DNA of 64,000 bases from Streptomyces alboniger (GCF_008704395.1 NZ_CP023695.1:1-64000); one strand, 5' to 3'. Counted from the stretch's first letter, positions 19,396-28,695 are shown. The notes: generated by a model from the sequence alone, not told the origin. Numbers and translations are program-made.

Positions 19396-19434
19396 CATCA
19401 CCGAAGGCGCAAGTTGCCTCCGGCCTCGTAGCTA

Positions 19435-20327
19435 GTGGGTGTCTGAGAAGCCCCTTTCAGGGCAGGGTTCTTGCGGAGCGCTGCAGCAAGAGCATGATCG
19501 TGGCGAAGTAGATCGCGTTCTCCTGGCTCGCGGCCAAGTACTCGTAGTCCTTCGAGAGTTGCCGGTAGCGGCCGAGCCAGGCGAAACTCCGCTCGATCAC
19601 CCAGCGCCGTGGCACCTCGCGTGGCGGGGCGTCGGCCTTGGCCCAGGTGCCGCGGAAGCCGCCGTCCTTGCGTTGTACAACCTGGACAGTGATGCCGGTC
19701 TCCTCGCGAACCCAGGCCAGGAACTCTCGGCCGCGATAGCCCTAGTCAGCCCATAGATGCTGCAGGCGTGGGAACTTGTGGGCGCACCGGGCCAGTCCCG
19801 GTCGCTGACGTTGGCAGGGCTGACGCAGACCGCCAGGACGAGGGTGTCGACCAGGAGGTGTCGCTTGATGCCCAGTACCTTCTTGCCGCCGTCGTAACCG
19901 TGCCAGCCGCCGCGCTCGGTGGCCTTGACGCTCTGGCTGTCCACCACACCGGCACTCGGCGTCGGATCACGTCCCTGGCCAGTGCGTTCCCGTGCCCGCA
20001 GGGCATCGAGAACCCCCTCCCAGCGGTCCTCGATACGCCACTTCCGGCAGTAGTGGTAGACGGTCTGGTAGGGGGGAAGTCGTGCGGCAGCAGCCTCCAG
20101 GCACAGTCGGCCCGCGCCCAGTACGCGAGGGCGTCGATGATCTCCCGGCGTTCGTGCTTCGGTGGCCGTCCACCCGGTTTCGGCGGCGGCACAAGTGGCG
20201 CCAGCACCGCCCACTCCGCGTCGGTCAGATCCGTCGGATACGCAAGTCGTCCGCTGGTCATCCCGGCCTCCACCAGCGCAGGAACTACCAACTCGCCCGC
20301 CCTGAATCGGGCTTCTCAGACACCCAC
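19435..20327 (-). mobile_element. IS5-family insertion sequence, 893 bp
   Basis: Bounded by perfect 19-bp inverted repeats GTGGGTGTCTGAGAAGCCC at 19435-19453 and 20309-20327, with partial matching for another 14 bp. TA flanks both sides (19433-19434 and 20328-20329), a likely target duplication. The single transposase gene on the minus strand is broken. It abuts the right end of the recombinase module. Confidence 0.85.
19457..20261 (-). pseudogene. IS5-family transposase, multiply broken
   Basis: The start MTSGRLAYPTDLTDAEW (20261) leads to the IS5 N-terminal helix-turn-helix (PPKPGGRPPKHERREIIDAL). The frame changes near 20080 and continues YQTVYHYCRKWRIEDRWEG and VVDSQSVKATERGG, which includes the first catalytic Asp. 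Near 19790 a small deletion changes frame again. In that third frame an in-frame TAG replaces the Gln of ADQGYRG, before the family's WVIERSFAWLGRYRQLSKDY region. With at least two frameshifts and one nonsense codon, the element cannot transpose itself. Confidence 0.8.
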
Positions 20328-20565
20328 TACCGAGCTTGAACTCGTGAAGTCGTTGGGGTGAGGAATAGTCCGGTTCCGGCGAGGCATCTGTCGATGAGGT
20401 GGGCGCGGTACCAGGGGCATTGCGTGATTGGGATTGGTCCGGTTCGCCGGTCTCGTGAGTGACGTAATGTCATGTCCGTTGTGCGTCAGGGGACTCCGGA
20501 GAGCGGGGCAGGCACGGTGCTGGTGACCATGTGGTTGTCGAGACCCATGAGAACCGAGCGAGACC

Positions 20566-20790
20566 GTGCCTGCCCAAACACCATCGCCCATCCCTTCCGC
20601 ACTGGGGCAACTGGGCTCCCCGACTGATCCCCTCACCGCAAGCGATGTCGCTGACCTGCGGCGTTTCCTGATTCTGGTCGCCAATCCCCGCGATGCGCGA
20701 GGACTGCGGTATCCGGCCCTCGCGTTGCTGTGCGCAGCCGCCTCGGCGGTGCTGACCGGGGCTCGCTTGCTCATCGCGATCAGCGGGCCG
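20566..20790 (+). pseudogene. ISAs1-family transposase, N-terminal fragment
   Basis: GTG at 20566 begins MPAQTPSPIPSALGQ and continues ADLRRFLILVANPRDARG and YPALALLCAAASAVLTGAR, the conserved N-terminal block of ISAs1/H-repeat transposases. It stops matching after about 75 codons. Upstream, GGCAGGCACGGT at 20507 is repeated inverted near 20563, and the IS left end probably lies around 20480. The 20328-20565 interval holds nothing else, and 20790-21035 is featureless. Confidence 0.6.
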
Positions 20791-21035
20791 GTGCCCGCAG
20801 CGCGGGCGTCGGGCCAGGGCGGTCGCCACGGGCCGCGGACTGGAAGTCGGCGCAGACGACCAGGAGGGCCGTGCGGTCGGCGCCGTTGTCTGAGCCGGGT
20901 GCGCCGGGGGAGTGGCGCCGTCGGGGGCTCGGCCGGGTTCATCCGGCCGAGCCCTCCGCACGGGCGGCGACCAGCAGGCGCGGCCGCTGCGGCCGGGCGG
21001 CTGCCGCGAGGGCCGGCCCACCCGCGACCGCCCGG

Positions 21036-22820
21036 TCAGGGCAGGGCTGTGGCGGAGACGAAGCGCTCCACCTCCTGGGCGCGGCGATCCATCTGCGCGG
21101 TGATCCGGTCGGCCACCTGGGCGACAACGCCGGTCACCTCGGCGGGGTCGAGTTCCGCCTTCTCCAGCGTCGTGCGGATGAGCGTGCGGGCGCCGGTCAG
21201 TGCGGCGTGAGGGAGCCCCAGCCCGATGGCGACCGCGGCTCCCGCGACGCCGATCTTCCTGGACCACTTCGCGCCCGCCGTCGCGAACCGCAGCGCGTAG
21301 AAGCCGACGCTTCCCAGGCTCGCGTAGGCTTCGAGCACGCCCTGAGCGGCGCGCAGCGTCCGCCACTTGGGGCGGATCCGTGCGCCGATGGCGGTGCCGA
21401 TGACCCCGGGCAGGACGATGTCCAGGGCGAACTGGTCGTCCCGGATGTCGTACGAGCGGCAGATGCCCAGGGCCATGGGGGTCAGCTCGGCGTTGAGCCG
21501 TATCTGCAGGCGGGCCAGGACCTCGTCCATCCCGGTCAGCCGGTGGATGAGCGCGTCGATGTCCTGTTCGTCCTGTTCGTCGACGGGCCCCGCCTCGGCT
21601 TTTTCCAGCAGGCGGGTCAGCAGGATGCTCCTGGCCTGGTCGAACGCGTCGAGCAGGCCCGTACGAATCCTGTCCTCGAACTCCGGCCGGTCCTTGAGCG
21701 CCAGGATGTCGTGCCGGAACCGGGCCACGTTGACGCGGTGACGTCCGACGCTGGCAAGTCCCCGGGTCACGGCGAGGGACGGTGCCTCGTCATGCTCGAC
21801 GGACGCGTTCGGGAACGCTTTCAGGCACAGTTCGCGTACCACGGGCATGCGCGAACCGCCGCCGGTGAGCACGACCAGCTCGGGTTCCGCCGAGCCGAGC
21901 GCGTCGCGCACCCCTGTCAGGACGTTCGAGAAGCGCTCCGCCCAGCCACCAGGGGCACGGACCACACGCAGCGGGATGTCCACTCCTCTGAGCCAGCCGA
22001 AGGACGGGTTCATGAAGGGGACGAAGCGGGTGTCGCACCCGGCCTGGAGATCCTGGAGGCGCACATCGTCCCTCGTGAACTGCGCCTCCTTGGCCCAGCG
22101 ACACAGCAGGCGCAACGTCTCCTCCGCGCCGTCCTGATCGAGAGCCTCCGTGAACGCCTTGTCTCCCGCGAACGCCTGCCGCACCATCCCGGCCAGCCTG
22201 TCGTCGATCACTCGGCAGCCCAGGTCGGAGCCTAGCGGAAGATTGCGCGGGATCAGGTCTTCGACGAACGTGAAGTCGGTCGTGGACGATCCGATGTCGA
22301 CGACCAGTACCCGGTCGAGACCGCGTGTGTCGCGTTCGATCCTTCGGTCCCGGACGTGGACCAGGGCGGACTGAGACTCGGCTACGAGACGTACGGGCAG
22401 ATTCGTCGACGAGAGATGCCGGCGGTACGCCGCCACGGACACGGCGTCCCAGCCCGTGGGATGGCCCACGTACACCATGCAGTCCCTCCGGACCTCCGGG
22501 TGCTCGGAGAAGAACTCGGTGAGGAGGATCCGGGCGAACCGCACGGCGTCGGGGGGATTCAGGGTGTCCGGGTCGGGGCGGTTCTTGAAGTTGACGCTGA
22601 AGTGCAGGACGTTCCGCGTCAGTACGGCCGCCTCACCGATGAGGTGCCGGTAATCCCCCTGATCCAGGCGTTCGCGGCCCAGGGCCGTCAGGATCGCGGC
22701 GCCCTTGGTCCCCCTGTTGTACACGCGTGCTTCACCACGACCACGGGTCTCCAGCCAGCACAGGGAGCTCTCCCCGTCACCGATGTCCAGGCCGACGGCG
22801 TACCGTACGTCGGGTTCCAT
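21036..22820 (-). CDS. Hsp70/actin-like ATPase
   Basis: A 594-residue protein in the actin/Hsp70 superfamily. Phosphate-1 motif AVGLDIGDGESS (about 8-19), phosphate-2 VLVVDIGSSTTDFTF (about 200), and adenosine motif VVLTGGGSRMP (about 330). It lacks a normal Hsp70 substrate-binding domain: the last 250 residues are helical, with two weakly hydrophobic stretches (VAGAAVAIGLGLPHAALTG). I chose the ATG at 22820, one base after the KAP gene's stop and with GGAGAG upstream; GTG 22832 is the alternative. It is probably co-translated with the KAP NTPase. Similar stand-alone Hsp70-like ATPases occur in bacterial conflict and stress loci, but no specific function can be given. Confidence 0.75.
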   Translation of the reverse strand: MEPDVRYAVGLDIGDGESSLCWLETRGRGEARVYNRGTKGAAILTALGRERLDQGDYRHLIGEAAVLTRNVLHFSVNFKNRPDPDTLNPPDAVRFARILLTEFFSEHPEVRRDCMVYVGHPTGWDAVSVAAYRRHLSSTNLPVRLVAESQSALVHVRDRRIERDTRGLDRVLVVDIGSSTTDFTFVEDLIPRNLPLGSDLGCRVIDDRLAGMVRQAFAGDKAFTEALDQDGAEETLRLLCRWAKEAQFTRDDVRLQDLQAGCDTRFVPFMNPSFGWLRGVDIPLRVVRAPGGWAERFSNVLTGVRDALGSAEPELVVLTGGGSRMPVVRELCLKAFPNASVEHDEAPSLAVTRGLASVGRHRVNVARFRHDILALKDRPEFEDRIRTGLLDAFDQARSILLTRLLEKAEAGPVDEQDEQDIDALIHRLTGMDEVLARLQIRLNAELTPMALGICRSYDIRDDQFALDIVLPGVIGTAIGARIRPKWRTLRAAQGVLEAYASLGSVGFYALRFATAGAKWSRKIGVAGAAVAIGLGLPHAALTGARTLIRTTLEKAELDPAEVTGVVAQVADRITAQMDRRAQEVERFVSATALP

Positions 22821-22821
22821 A

Positions 22822-24111
22822 TCACTCTCCACGCGTCATCACCTCGTCAGGGGCCGCTCCGCCGCTCACCGTCAGCACTTCGGTCAGAAGCCTGATCACG
22901 GCGGGCGTCGGCGGCGGGGGGAAATCGGCGCCCGTGCGCCGCGAGGACACGGCGGCGATCAGCCGCCGTGCACCGGGGTTGTTCCTGGCGAGCTCCGCGT
23001 CCCCGCCGCCGAGTTCGGACTTGGCGAACTCGGCCTCGTCGAACCGCGCCCAGACGCCCGGATCGTTCTGCAGGGCGGTGAAGAAGTCCGGGTGCTTGAT
23101 CTGGAAGGCAAGCAGCGTGCCCGCGTGCAGCAGCCGTTCGTGCCCCGGGGCGTCGCTGTGCTGGTGCAGGGTCAGGGCCGCGTGGTTCAGGCCGTTGACG
23201 AAGCGGCGCACCCGTCGCGGGTTGGCCGCGAAAGCGACCTCGATGAGCTCCCACAGCTCCCGCGACCCCGTCAACGCGAGCGCGGTGACCCGGTCGTGCA
23301 GATTCCGGTGCAGGGCTTCGAAGGGCACTCCGGGCAGATGGAACGGGAAGTGGATCAGCTTCTCCAGATACTGTCGCCCGCGTACGCCGTCCGTGTGTTC
23401 GTTGTCGAAACGTTTGGCGGCCGCCTCGGCGACGATCTGGTAGTCCATGGCCAGGACGAAGACACAGGACCCGTCTCCCAGGAAGAGCTTCAGGGAGTCG
23501 AGCACGGTGATCGCGGCTTCCGGCGTGCAGCGGTCCAGGTCGTCGATGAACAGGACGAGTTGGCCACCGTCGGTGTACGTGTCGACGACGTCCCTGAAGT
23601 CCTGCTCGAAGCGGTTGACGTGCAGGTATGTGTCCATTCCGGGTGCGGTGAGAGCGGTCTGCACGGCATCGATATCCTCGGGGGCCAGCAGTCCTGCCGT
23701 GAGAGGGCCGGCGGCTCGGCGGGCGAGCAGCCAGGCCGCCGCCCGACTGAGTTTCCTGACGGTGTCCAGGGCCGGCGTCAGCCGGTCCCGCAGCGTCTCC
23801 TCGCCGGACTGCCGTCGCTTCTCGAGGTCGTGGGCGATCTCAGCCAGCACGGTCTGGATGAGGGCGTGCCAGATCTCGTCCTTCTGGTCGTACTTCCACG
23901 GGTTGAACCAGACCGTCCTGACGTCGTGTGCCTTGAGCAATCCCTCGCACACCTTCATGAAACTCGACTTTCCCATCCCCCAGGGGCCGAAGACGCCGAT
24001 GGTGAGTGGCAGGTCGTCGGCAGCGGATATCGCGTCGCAGAGGATTTTGGCGTGGGTGCCGAAACCGTATCGGTCTGCTTCCGGCCCTGCGATCGGATTG
24101 TCGGACAACAT
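22822..24111 (-). CDS. KAP-family P-loop NTPase
   Basis: A 429-residue protein. The KAP core has Walker A GVFGPWGMGKSSFM (about 38-51), the family's VWFNPWKYDQ, and Walker B VLFIDDLDRCTPE (about 180), then VLAMDYQIV and LEKLIHFPFHLP. KAP NTPases such as Kidins220 and PifA are often membrane-linked; here only one weakly hydrophobic segment (WLLARRAAGPLTAGLL) sits inside the domain. PifA excludes phage T7 in E. coli, so a defence role is possible but inferred. Start 24111 follows GAGGAGG by 4 bp. Its partners are a 57-aa protein upstream and an Hsp70-like ATPase immediately downstream. Confidence 0.85.
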   Translation of the reverse strand: MLSDNPIAGPEADRYGFGTHAKILCDAISAADDLPLTIGVFGPWGMGKSSFMKVCEGLLKAHDVRTVWFNPWKYDQKDEIWHALIQTVLAEIAHDLEKRRQSGEETLRDRLTPALDTVRKLSRAAAWLLARRAAGPLTAGLLAPEDIDAVQTALTAPGMDTYLHVNRFEQDFRDVVDTYTDGGQLVLFIDDLDRCTPEAAITVLDSLKLFLGDGSCVFVLAMDYQIVAEAAAKRFDNEHTDGVRGRQYLEKLIHFPFHLPGVPFEALHRNLHDRVTALALTGSRELWELIEVAFAANPRRVRRFVNGLNHAALTLHQHSDAPGHERLLHAGTLLAFQIKHPDFFTALQNDPGVWARFDEAEFAKSELGGGDAELARNNPGARRLIAAVSSRRTGADFPPPPTPAVIRLLTEVLTVSGGAAPDEVMTRGE

Positions 24112-24241
24112 GGTGCCTCCTCGGTCGTTCCCGGGCAGCGGACGGTGGCTGCCGGGGCGGGCGTCATGAACGGTGGGCACCGGCCCGGGGCGGGGTATCC
24201 CAGGCCGGTGTCCTCAGGCCCACCGCAGGACGGCGCCCCTG

Positions 24242-24415
24242 TCACTTGCCGATCGCTCGCCAGACGCCCCGGCCCACGAGCCACGCCAGCTGGGTGGCCG
24301 CCGCGACGGTTCCGCTGGCATCCCCGAATGGACGGACGTCGTTGATCAGCTGGCCGGTGACCGTCGGCACGGGCGGCGGGGGCGGGGCCATCTGCCCCGT
24401 GTACAGGTTGCTCAT
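24242..24415 (-). CDS. 57-residue protein leading the KAP/Hsp70 operon
   Basis: ATG at 24415, preceded by AAGGGG. The sequence opens MSNLYTGQMAPPPPPVPTV, a proline run, then a hydrophobic helical half (ATQLAWLVGRGVWRAIGK) that could sit on a membrane surface. I do not recognise it. It lies 130 bp ahead of the KAP NTPase on the same strand and is divergent from the LuxR regulator. The frame is clean and the start well placed, so it is likely real despite its size. Confidence 0.55.
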   Translation of the reverse strand: MSNLYTGQMAPPPPPVPTVTGQLINDVRPFGDASGTVAAATQLAWLVGRGVWRAIGK

Positions 24416-24596
24416 CGCGATCCCCTTCTCTTTTTCCGGCCCGGGCGGGCTGGAGAAGGACAACTCTGGCGCGATGAGCCGACCGAGGGATATCGGTAAA
24501 TTCCCTAGTCTCCGCCGCAGCCGCCGTCGAGCGCCCACAATGGAGACAGGTGCTCGCGCGTCAGCACCGTCGGCCGTCGCTTTCCAGGGGGTTGCC
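24416..24596. promoter_or_regulatory. Divergent promoter region, KAP operon / LAL regulator
   Basis: 181 bp between oppositely oriented starts. The AT-richer stretch around 24490-24510 (GATATCGGTAAATTCCC) is the best candidate for a -10 region on the plus strand. Neither promoter can be fixed by eye. Shared control by the LAL protein is plausible from the layout. Confidence 0.4.
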
Positions 24597-27392
24597 ATGA
24601 CGCCTGGCCGTGAACAGCACGGGCTGCTGTCACGTGGCGAGGAGAAAGACCGGTTACTGCTGCTCCTCTCCGACGCGCGGCAAGGCCGCAGCGGGCTCCT
24701 CGTGCTGCGCGGCGAACCCGGGATCGGCAAAACCGCGCTCCTGGAAGAGGCGGTAACCGAGGCCGTGACTGTGGGAATGCGGGTTCTCAGGGCGACGGGA
24801 ATCGAGATGGAGGCGGAACTCGCCTTCGCCGGCCTCAGTGAACTCATCCGCCCCGTACAGGGTCTGGTGGGTGGCCTGCCGGAGGTTCAGGCGCGCGCTC
24901 TGCGTGTCGCCCTGTCACTGGAGGACGGGGAGGCGCCGGACCGGCTGACCCTGGGAGCCGCCGTGGTGACGCTGCTCACCGATGCCGCGGCGGCGGCACC
25001 CGTGCTGGTCACGGTGGACGACGCGCACTGGATGGACGAGACGAGCGCCCAGGCGCTGCTCTTCGCCTTCCGGCGTATGCAGGCCGAGGGCATTGCCGTG
25101 CTGGTCACCGCACGGGACGCCGAGCGGTGCGCCTTCACCGAGGCGAACGCGAACCTTCCGACGCTGAGACTCACCGGTCTGACGCCCGCTGACGCGGCCG
25201 CGCTGGTGAAGCGGTCCGTTCACGCGGCCGTCGACCCCGACACGATCGGGAAGCTGTACCGGGAGACCGCCGGCAACCCACTCGCCCTGCTGGAGGCGGC
25301 GCCGACTCTGCGTGCTTCCCGATGGGTCACACAGGAACCGGAGAGCCCCCTGCCGGTGGGCCCGCGACTCACTGCCGCCTACGCCTCCCGACTGGCGGCG
25401 CTGCCCGAACCGGGTCGCCGGGCGGTGACCGTCGCGGCGGCCGCCTTCACCGAGGAGGCCGACGTTCTCATCCGAGCACTCGACGCCCTCGCCCTCGACG
25501 CCGCGATCCTGCGGACACTCGAATCCGCGGGGATGATCAGCTTGGCCGGGAACGCCGTCCGGTTCGCGCATCCACTGTTGCGGGCGGCCGCCTACCACAG
25601 GGCGACTCCGCAGCTGCGGCGCGAAGCGCACCGCGTCCTGGCCGGCGCGCTCTCCGAACGCGACGGCCCGGTCGACCGTGACCAGCGCAGCTGGCATCTC
25701 GCCGCCGCAGCGGACGGCCCCGACGCGGCGGCGGCGACCGCTCTGACGGAGACCGCCGCCCGCGCCCGCTCCCGTGGCGCCCTACCGGCCGCGCTCCGCG
25801 CCTACGCGCGTGCCGCTGAACTCACGTCCTCGCCGACCGCTCAGGGGCGCTGCCTCCTGGCCGCCGCCGAGGTGGCCCAGCTCGCCGGCCGAGGGGACGA
25901 GGCGTTGAGACTGGCCGGGGCGGCGTCGGACGCCACGGATGATGTCGCCGTGTTCAACGGCGCGTTGGGACTGCGCAGTCAGGTCCTGCTCCTGCGCCGC
26001 CAACCGCGGGAGGTGCACGACGAACTGGCGGACTCGGCGGAGGGGCTGGACCCGGCCGCGGCCGTGCCTCTGCTGGTGGCCGCCACCGGAGCCGCGTGTA
26101 TGGGCGGCGCCGTCCTCCAGGCCCGTGCGACGGCGGACCGGGCGTGCGCCGCGGCCGGTCACCACCGGAACGGCGACCTCGGCCACTCCGCGGTCGTCCT
26201 GCGGGCCCATACAATGATGCTCGCCGGCGAGCGCGGCGACGCCGCCGCCGTGCTCCGTTCCTGCGAGGGATTCCTCACCGGGATGGATCCGCTCTCCATC
26301 GGCATCGAGGTGACGAGCTTCTCCTCCATGGACCTCATGTGGCTCGAGCGGTTTCAGGCGGCGCGAACCCTGCTGGAGCGGGCGGTTCGGCGCGCACGCA
26401 AGTTCGGCGCTTGCGAGCGGCTCGCCCCGTTTCTGACCGTTCTGGCCGAAACGCAGATGCGTACCGGTTACTGGGACGAGGCCTGCGCCCTGGCGAGTGA
26501 GGGAGGCATGCTCGCCGAGGAGACCGAGCAGCCCGTACTCCAGGCCTACGCCCTTTCCGTACTGGCCCGGATCGAGGCCGCCCGAGGACAATCCGCGCAG
26601 TGCGTCGAGCACGCCCACCGATTTCGCGTGCTCCTCGACGGCACGGGCGCAGAACTCGTCAGCCCTTATATCGAAGCCGCACTCGGCCTGCTCGAACTGA
26701 GTACCGGTAAAGCAGCTGAGGCCGCCGCACGCCTGACCGATCTGCAGCAGCGCGTGCTGCGATCAGGGTTGGCGGAACCCACGGTGCTGCAGCACCAGCC
26801 CGACCTCGTGGAAGCGGCGCTCGCTGCCGGTGACCCCTCCGCCGCGCAGGCGGCTTCGGCCGAACTGCTGCGGCAGGTACGGCAAGCGCCCTCCGTGTGG
26901 GGACAGGCGGTCAGTGAACGATGCCAGGGGTTGGTGCGGGCCGAGGAGGATACGCTGCGAAGGGCGACAGCGCACCACGAGCGCTTGCCGGACCCCTTCG
27001 CCAAGGCGCGCACCGATCTCGCGTACGGGCGACTGTTGCTCAGGACACGCCGGCGCGGTGCCGCCCGTCGCCCGCTCCTCGCCGCCCGGCAGGTGTTCGA
27101 GCGGCTCCGGGCCGACCCGTGGACCACCGCCGCCGAGGAGGAGCTTCGAGCAGCCGGAGCCAGAACCCCCGCCCGCCACGGTCGTGCCACGGCCCCGCTC
27201 ACCGAGCGCGAGACCCAGGTGGCAGTCCTAGTCAGCAAAGGCCACACCACTCCTGAAGTGGCCGCCGCGTTGTTCCTGTCGCCCAAGACGGTAGAGTACC
27301 ACCTCAGCCGGATCTTCGCCAAACTCTCCGTTCGCTCCCGCACCGAACTCGCCGGCCGGCTCAGTACCTTCCCCCAGGGCAACTTCTTATGA
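24597..27392 (+). CDS. LAL-type LuxR family transcriptional regulator
   Basis: A 931-residue large ATP-binding regulator of the LuxR family. The N-terminal AAA part has Walker A LRGEPGIGKTALLEE (about 37-51) and Walker B VLVTVDDAHWMDE (about 137-149). A long TPR-like helical middle follows, with a C-terminal LuxR helix-turn-helix (LTERETQVAVLVSKG...KTVEYHLSRIFAKL, last 65 residues). Start ATG 24597 is preceded by AGGGGG. LAL proteins often switch on secondary-metabolite or sugar genes. This one is divergent from the KAP/Hsp70 operon and 9 kb from the biosynthetic cluster, so its target is uncertain. A dyad terminator follows it. Confidence 0.9.
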   Translation: MTPGREQHGLLSRGEEKDRLLLLLSDARQGRSGLLVLRGEPGIGKTALLEEAVTEAVTVGMRVLRATGIEMEAELAFAGLSELIRPVQGLVGGLPEVQARALRVALSLEDGEAPDRLTLGAAVVTLLTDAAAAAPVLVTVDDAHWMDETSAQALLFAFRRMQAEGIAVLVTARDAERCAFTEANANLPTLRLTGLTPADAAALVKRSVHAAVDPDTIGKLYRETAGNPLALLEAAPTLRASRWVTQEPESPLPVGPRLTAAYASRLAALPEPGRRAVTVAAAAFTEEADVLIRALDALALDAAILRTLESAGMISLAGNAVRFAHPLLRAAAYHRATPQLRREAHRVLAGALSERDGPVDRDQRSWHLAAAADGPDAAAATALTETAARARSRGALPAALRAYARAAELTSSPTAQGRCLLAAAEVAQLAGRGDEALRLAGAASDATDDVAVFNGALGLRSQVLLLRRQPREVHDELADSAEGLDPAAAVPLLVAATGAACMGGAVLQARATADRACAAAGHHRNGDLGHSAVVLRAHTMMLAGERGDAAAVLRSCEGFLTGMDPLSIGIEVTSFSSMDLMWLERFQAARTLLERAVRRARKFGACERLAPFLTVLAETQMRTGYWDEACALASEGGMLAEETEQPVLQAYALSVLARIEAARGQSAQCVEHAHRFRVLLDGTGAELVSPYIEAALGLLELSTGKAAEAAARLTDLQQRVLRSGLAEPTVLQHQPDLVEAALAAGDPSAAQAASAELLRQVRQAPSVWGQAVSERCQGLVRAEEDTLRRATAHHERLPDPFAKARTDLAYGRLLLRTRRRGAARRPLLAARQVFERLRADPWTTAAEEELRAAGARTPARHGRATAPLTERETQVAVLVSKGHTTPEVAAALFLSPKTVEYHLSRIFAKLSVRSRTELAGRLSTFPQGNFL

Positions 27393-27394
27393 CA

Positions 27395-27438
27395 CGTCGT
27401 ACGGTGCGCCGCCTGGACGAGCACCGGACCGTACGACG
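27395..27438 (+). terminator. Inverted repeat after the LAL gene
   Basis: 11-bp perfect arms CGTCGTACGGT/ACCGTACGACG separated by 22 nt, starting 3 bp after the stop. A likely terminator; the long spacer makes a protein-binding dyad an alternative. Confidence 0.5.
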
Positions 27439-27603
27439 CCATACCCCGGGATCCGCCGTTTATTAGACACTCCCGTCACCGAAGCCGGAGGAACCTGGAG
27501 CCGATACGCCCCCGGCGACCACACACGGTGAGACCCTTACTGACCTTCAAATGGTGGTGTCGTGAGGGCTGACGGTTGTTGATCGTCGCGGTATGCCGGT
27601 GTC

Positions 27604-28143
27604 ATGAGGTATGCGCAGGGTGGGGGCCTGACCGCGGAGCGGCGGGCGTTTCGTGAACGGTTGCGGCTGGAGGCCGCGGCAGGCTTCGTTCGTGGCGACG
27701 ACAACGCGGCCATCGCCCGCCAGCTGCGGGTGCATCTGCGTTCGGTGCAGCGGTGGCGCCTGGCCTGGAGTCAAGGCGGGGAGCGGGCACTGGCCACGAA
27801 GGGTCCGGCCTCGTATCCGTTGTTGAGCGATGAGCTGTTCGCGGTGCTGGAGCGGGAGTTGGACAAGGGGCCAGTCGCGCATGGCTGGCCGGATCAGACC
27901 TGGACCCTGGCGCGGATCAAGACCCTGATCGGCCGTCGGTTCCATAAGACGTACACGGTGCAGGGGGTGGCCGCGCTACTCAAGCGGCACGGCTGGTCGG
28001 CCCAGGTGCCCGCGCGCCGTGCCGTCGAGCGCGACGAGGCAGCGGTGGCGGGCTGGGTGAAGGACACGTGGCCGCAGGTGGAAGCGCCGCGGCGGCGCTC
28101 GGGGCCTGGCTCGTGTTCGAAGACGAAGCCGGCTTTGCGATGA
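27604..28143 (+). CDS. IS630 transposase, N-terminal ORF (winged HTH)
   Basis: 179 codons from ATG 27604: helix-turn-helix (NAAIARQLRVHLRSVQRW) and winged-helix segments (TWTLARIKTLIGRRFHKTYT, then VQGVAALLKRHGW), the DNA-binding half of IS630-family transposases. The frame runs past WVKDTWPQVEA into non-homologous sequence, and the catalytic half lies one base back in the overlapping frame. Many IS630 elements join the two by programmed frameshifting, so I treat this as normal rather than decay. Confidence 0.8.
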   Translation: MRYAQGGGLTAERRAFRERLRLEAAAGFVRGDDNAAIARQLRVHLRSVQRWRLAWSQGGERALATKGPASYPLLSDELFAVLERELDKGPVAHGWPDQTWTLARIKTLIGRRFHKTYTVQGVAALLKRHGWSAQVPARRAVERDEAAVAGWVKDTWPQVEAPRRRSGPGSCSKTKPALR

Positions 28144-28676
28144 CGCCGCCGACCAAGCACACCTGGGCCCGCCGCGGCCGCACCCCGGTCATCCGCGTCC
28201 GGGGCCGCTCGAGGCGGCGTCTGTCGATCGCCGCTCTGGCCTGCTACAAGCCCGAACACCGGTCCCGGCTGATCTACCGGCGCCGCATGGATGACGGCAA
28301 CCGCGACGGCCGCAAGAGCTTCGCCTGGACCGACTACCGCGACCTGTTGCAGGCCGCACATGCCCAGCTCGGCGGCCCGATCGTCCTGGTCTGGGACAAC
28401 CTCAACACCCACCTGGCCGCCGGGATGCGCACCTATATCGCCGCCCGGGACTGGCTGACCGTCTACCAACTCCCCTCCTACGCACCCGACCTGAACCCCG
28501 TCGAGGGGATCTGGTCGGTGCTGCGACGCACCTCGCAGGCCAACACCGCCTTCACCGACCCCGAGCACCTGATCCACAGCATCCGCAGCGGCCTCCACGA
28601 TATCCAATACCGCAGCGATCTGATCGACGGCTGCCTCGCCGGGACCGGACTCACTCCGCCCAGCGGATCACCCTGA
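28068..28676 (+). CDS. IS630 transposase, catalytic ORF (DDE)
   Basis: Carries the IS630 DDE domain: first Asp in LVFEDEAGFAM, second in VLVWDNLNTHLA, and the Glu in SYAPDLNPVEGIWSVL. It overlaps the N-terminal ORF and is shifted one base relative to it, with the crossover near 28085. It has no strong start of its own, so it is probably made as a fusion by ribosomal frameshifting. Motifs look complete, so this IS may still be active. Confidence 0.8.
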   Translation: MAAGGSAAAALGAWLVFEDEAGFAMTPPTKHTWARRGRTPVIRVRGRSRRRLSIAALACYKPEHRSRLIYRRRMDDGNRDGRKSFAWTDYRDLLQAAHAQLGGPIVLVWDNLNTHLAAGMRTYIAARDWLTVYQLPSYAPDLNPVEGIWSVLRRTSQANTAFTDPEHLIHSIRSGLHDIQYRSDLIDGCLAGTGLTPPSGSP

Positions 28677-28695
28677 CGACATCACGCTTTCAAGG

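Larger units (their letters stand above)
11707..19434 (+). mobile_element. Tn554/RIT-like multi-recombinase element (decayed)
   Basis: Four tyrosine-recombinase-type genes and a small coiled-coil gene run in tandem on one strand, with ATGA or TGATG overlaps at every boundary. This is the layout of Tn554-like (TnpA-TnpB-TnpC) and recombinase-in-trio elements. The left side interrupts a TOPRIM-like pseudogene near 11706; the right side is obscured by an IS5-type insertion at 19435. No terminal repeats were identified. Three of the four recombinases and the small gene carry frame-breaking lesions, so the element is probably immobile unless helped in trans. Confidence 0.7.

Noticed and set aside
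12750-19745. Possible amber suppression, because TAG interrupts both recombinase A and the IS5 transposase
   Set aside because: Neighbouring genes also carry plain frameshifts, so ordinary decay explains the stops, and no suppressor tRNA is visible in the window.
28068-28143. IS630 transposase counted as a frameshift pseudogene
   Set aside because: Two overlapping ORFs with a -1 relation are the usual state of many IS630 elements and all catalytic residues are present.
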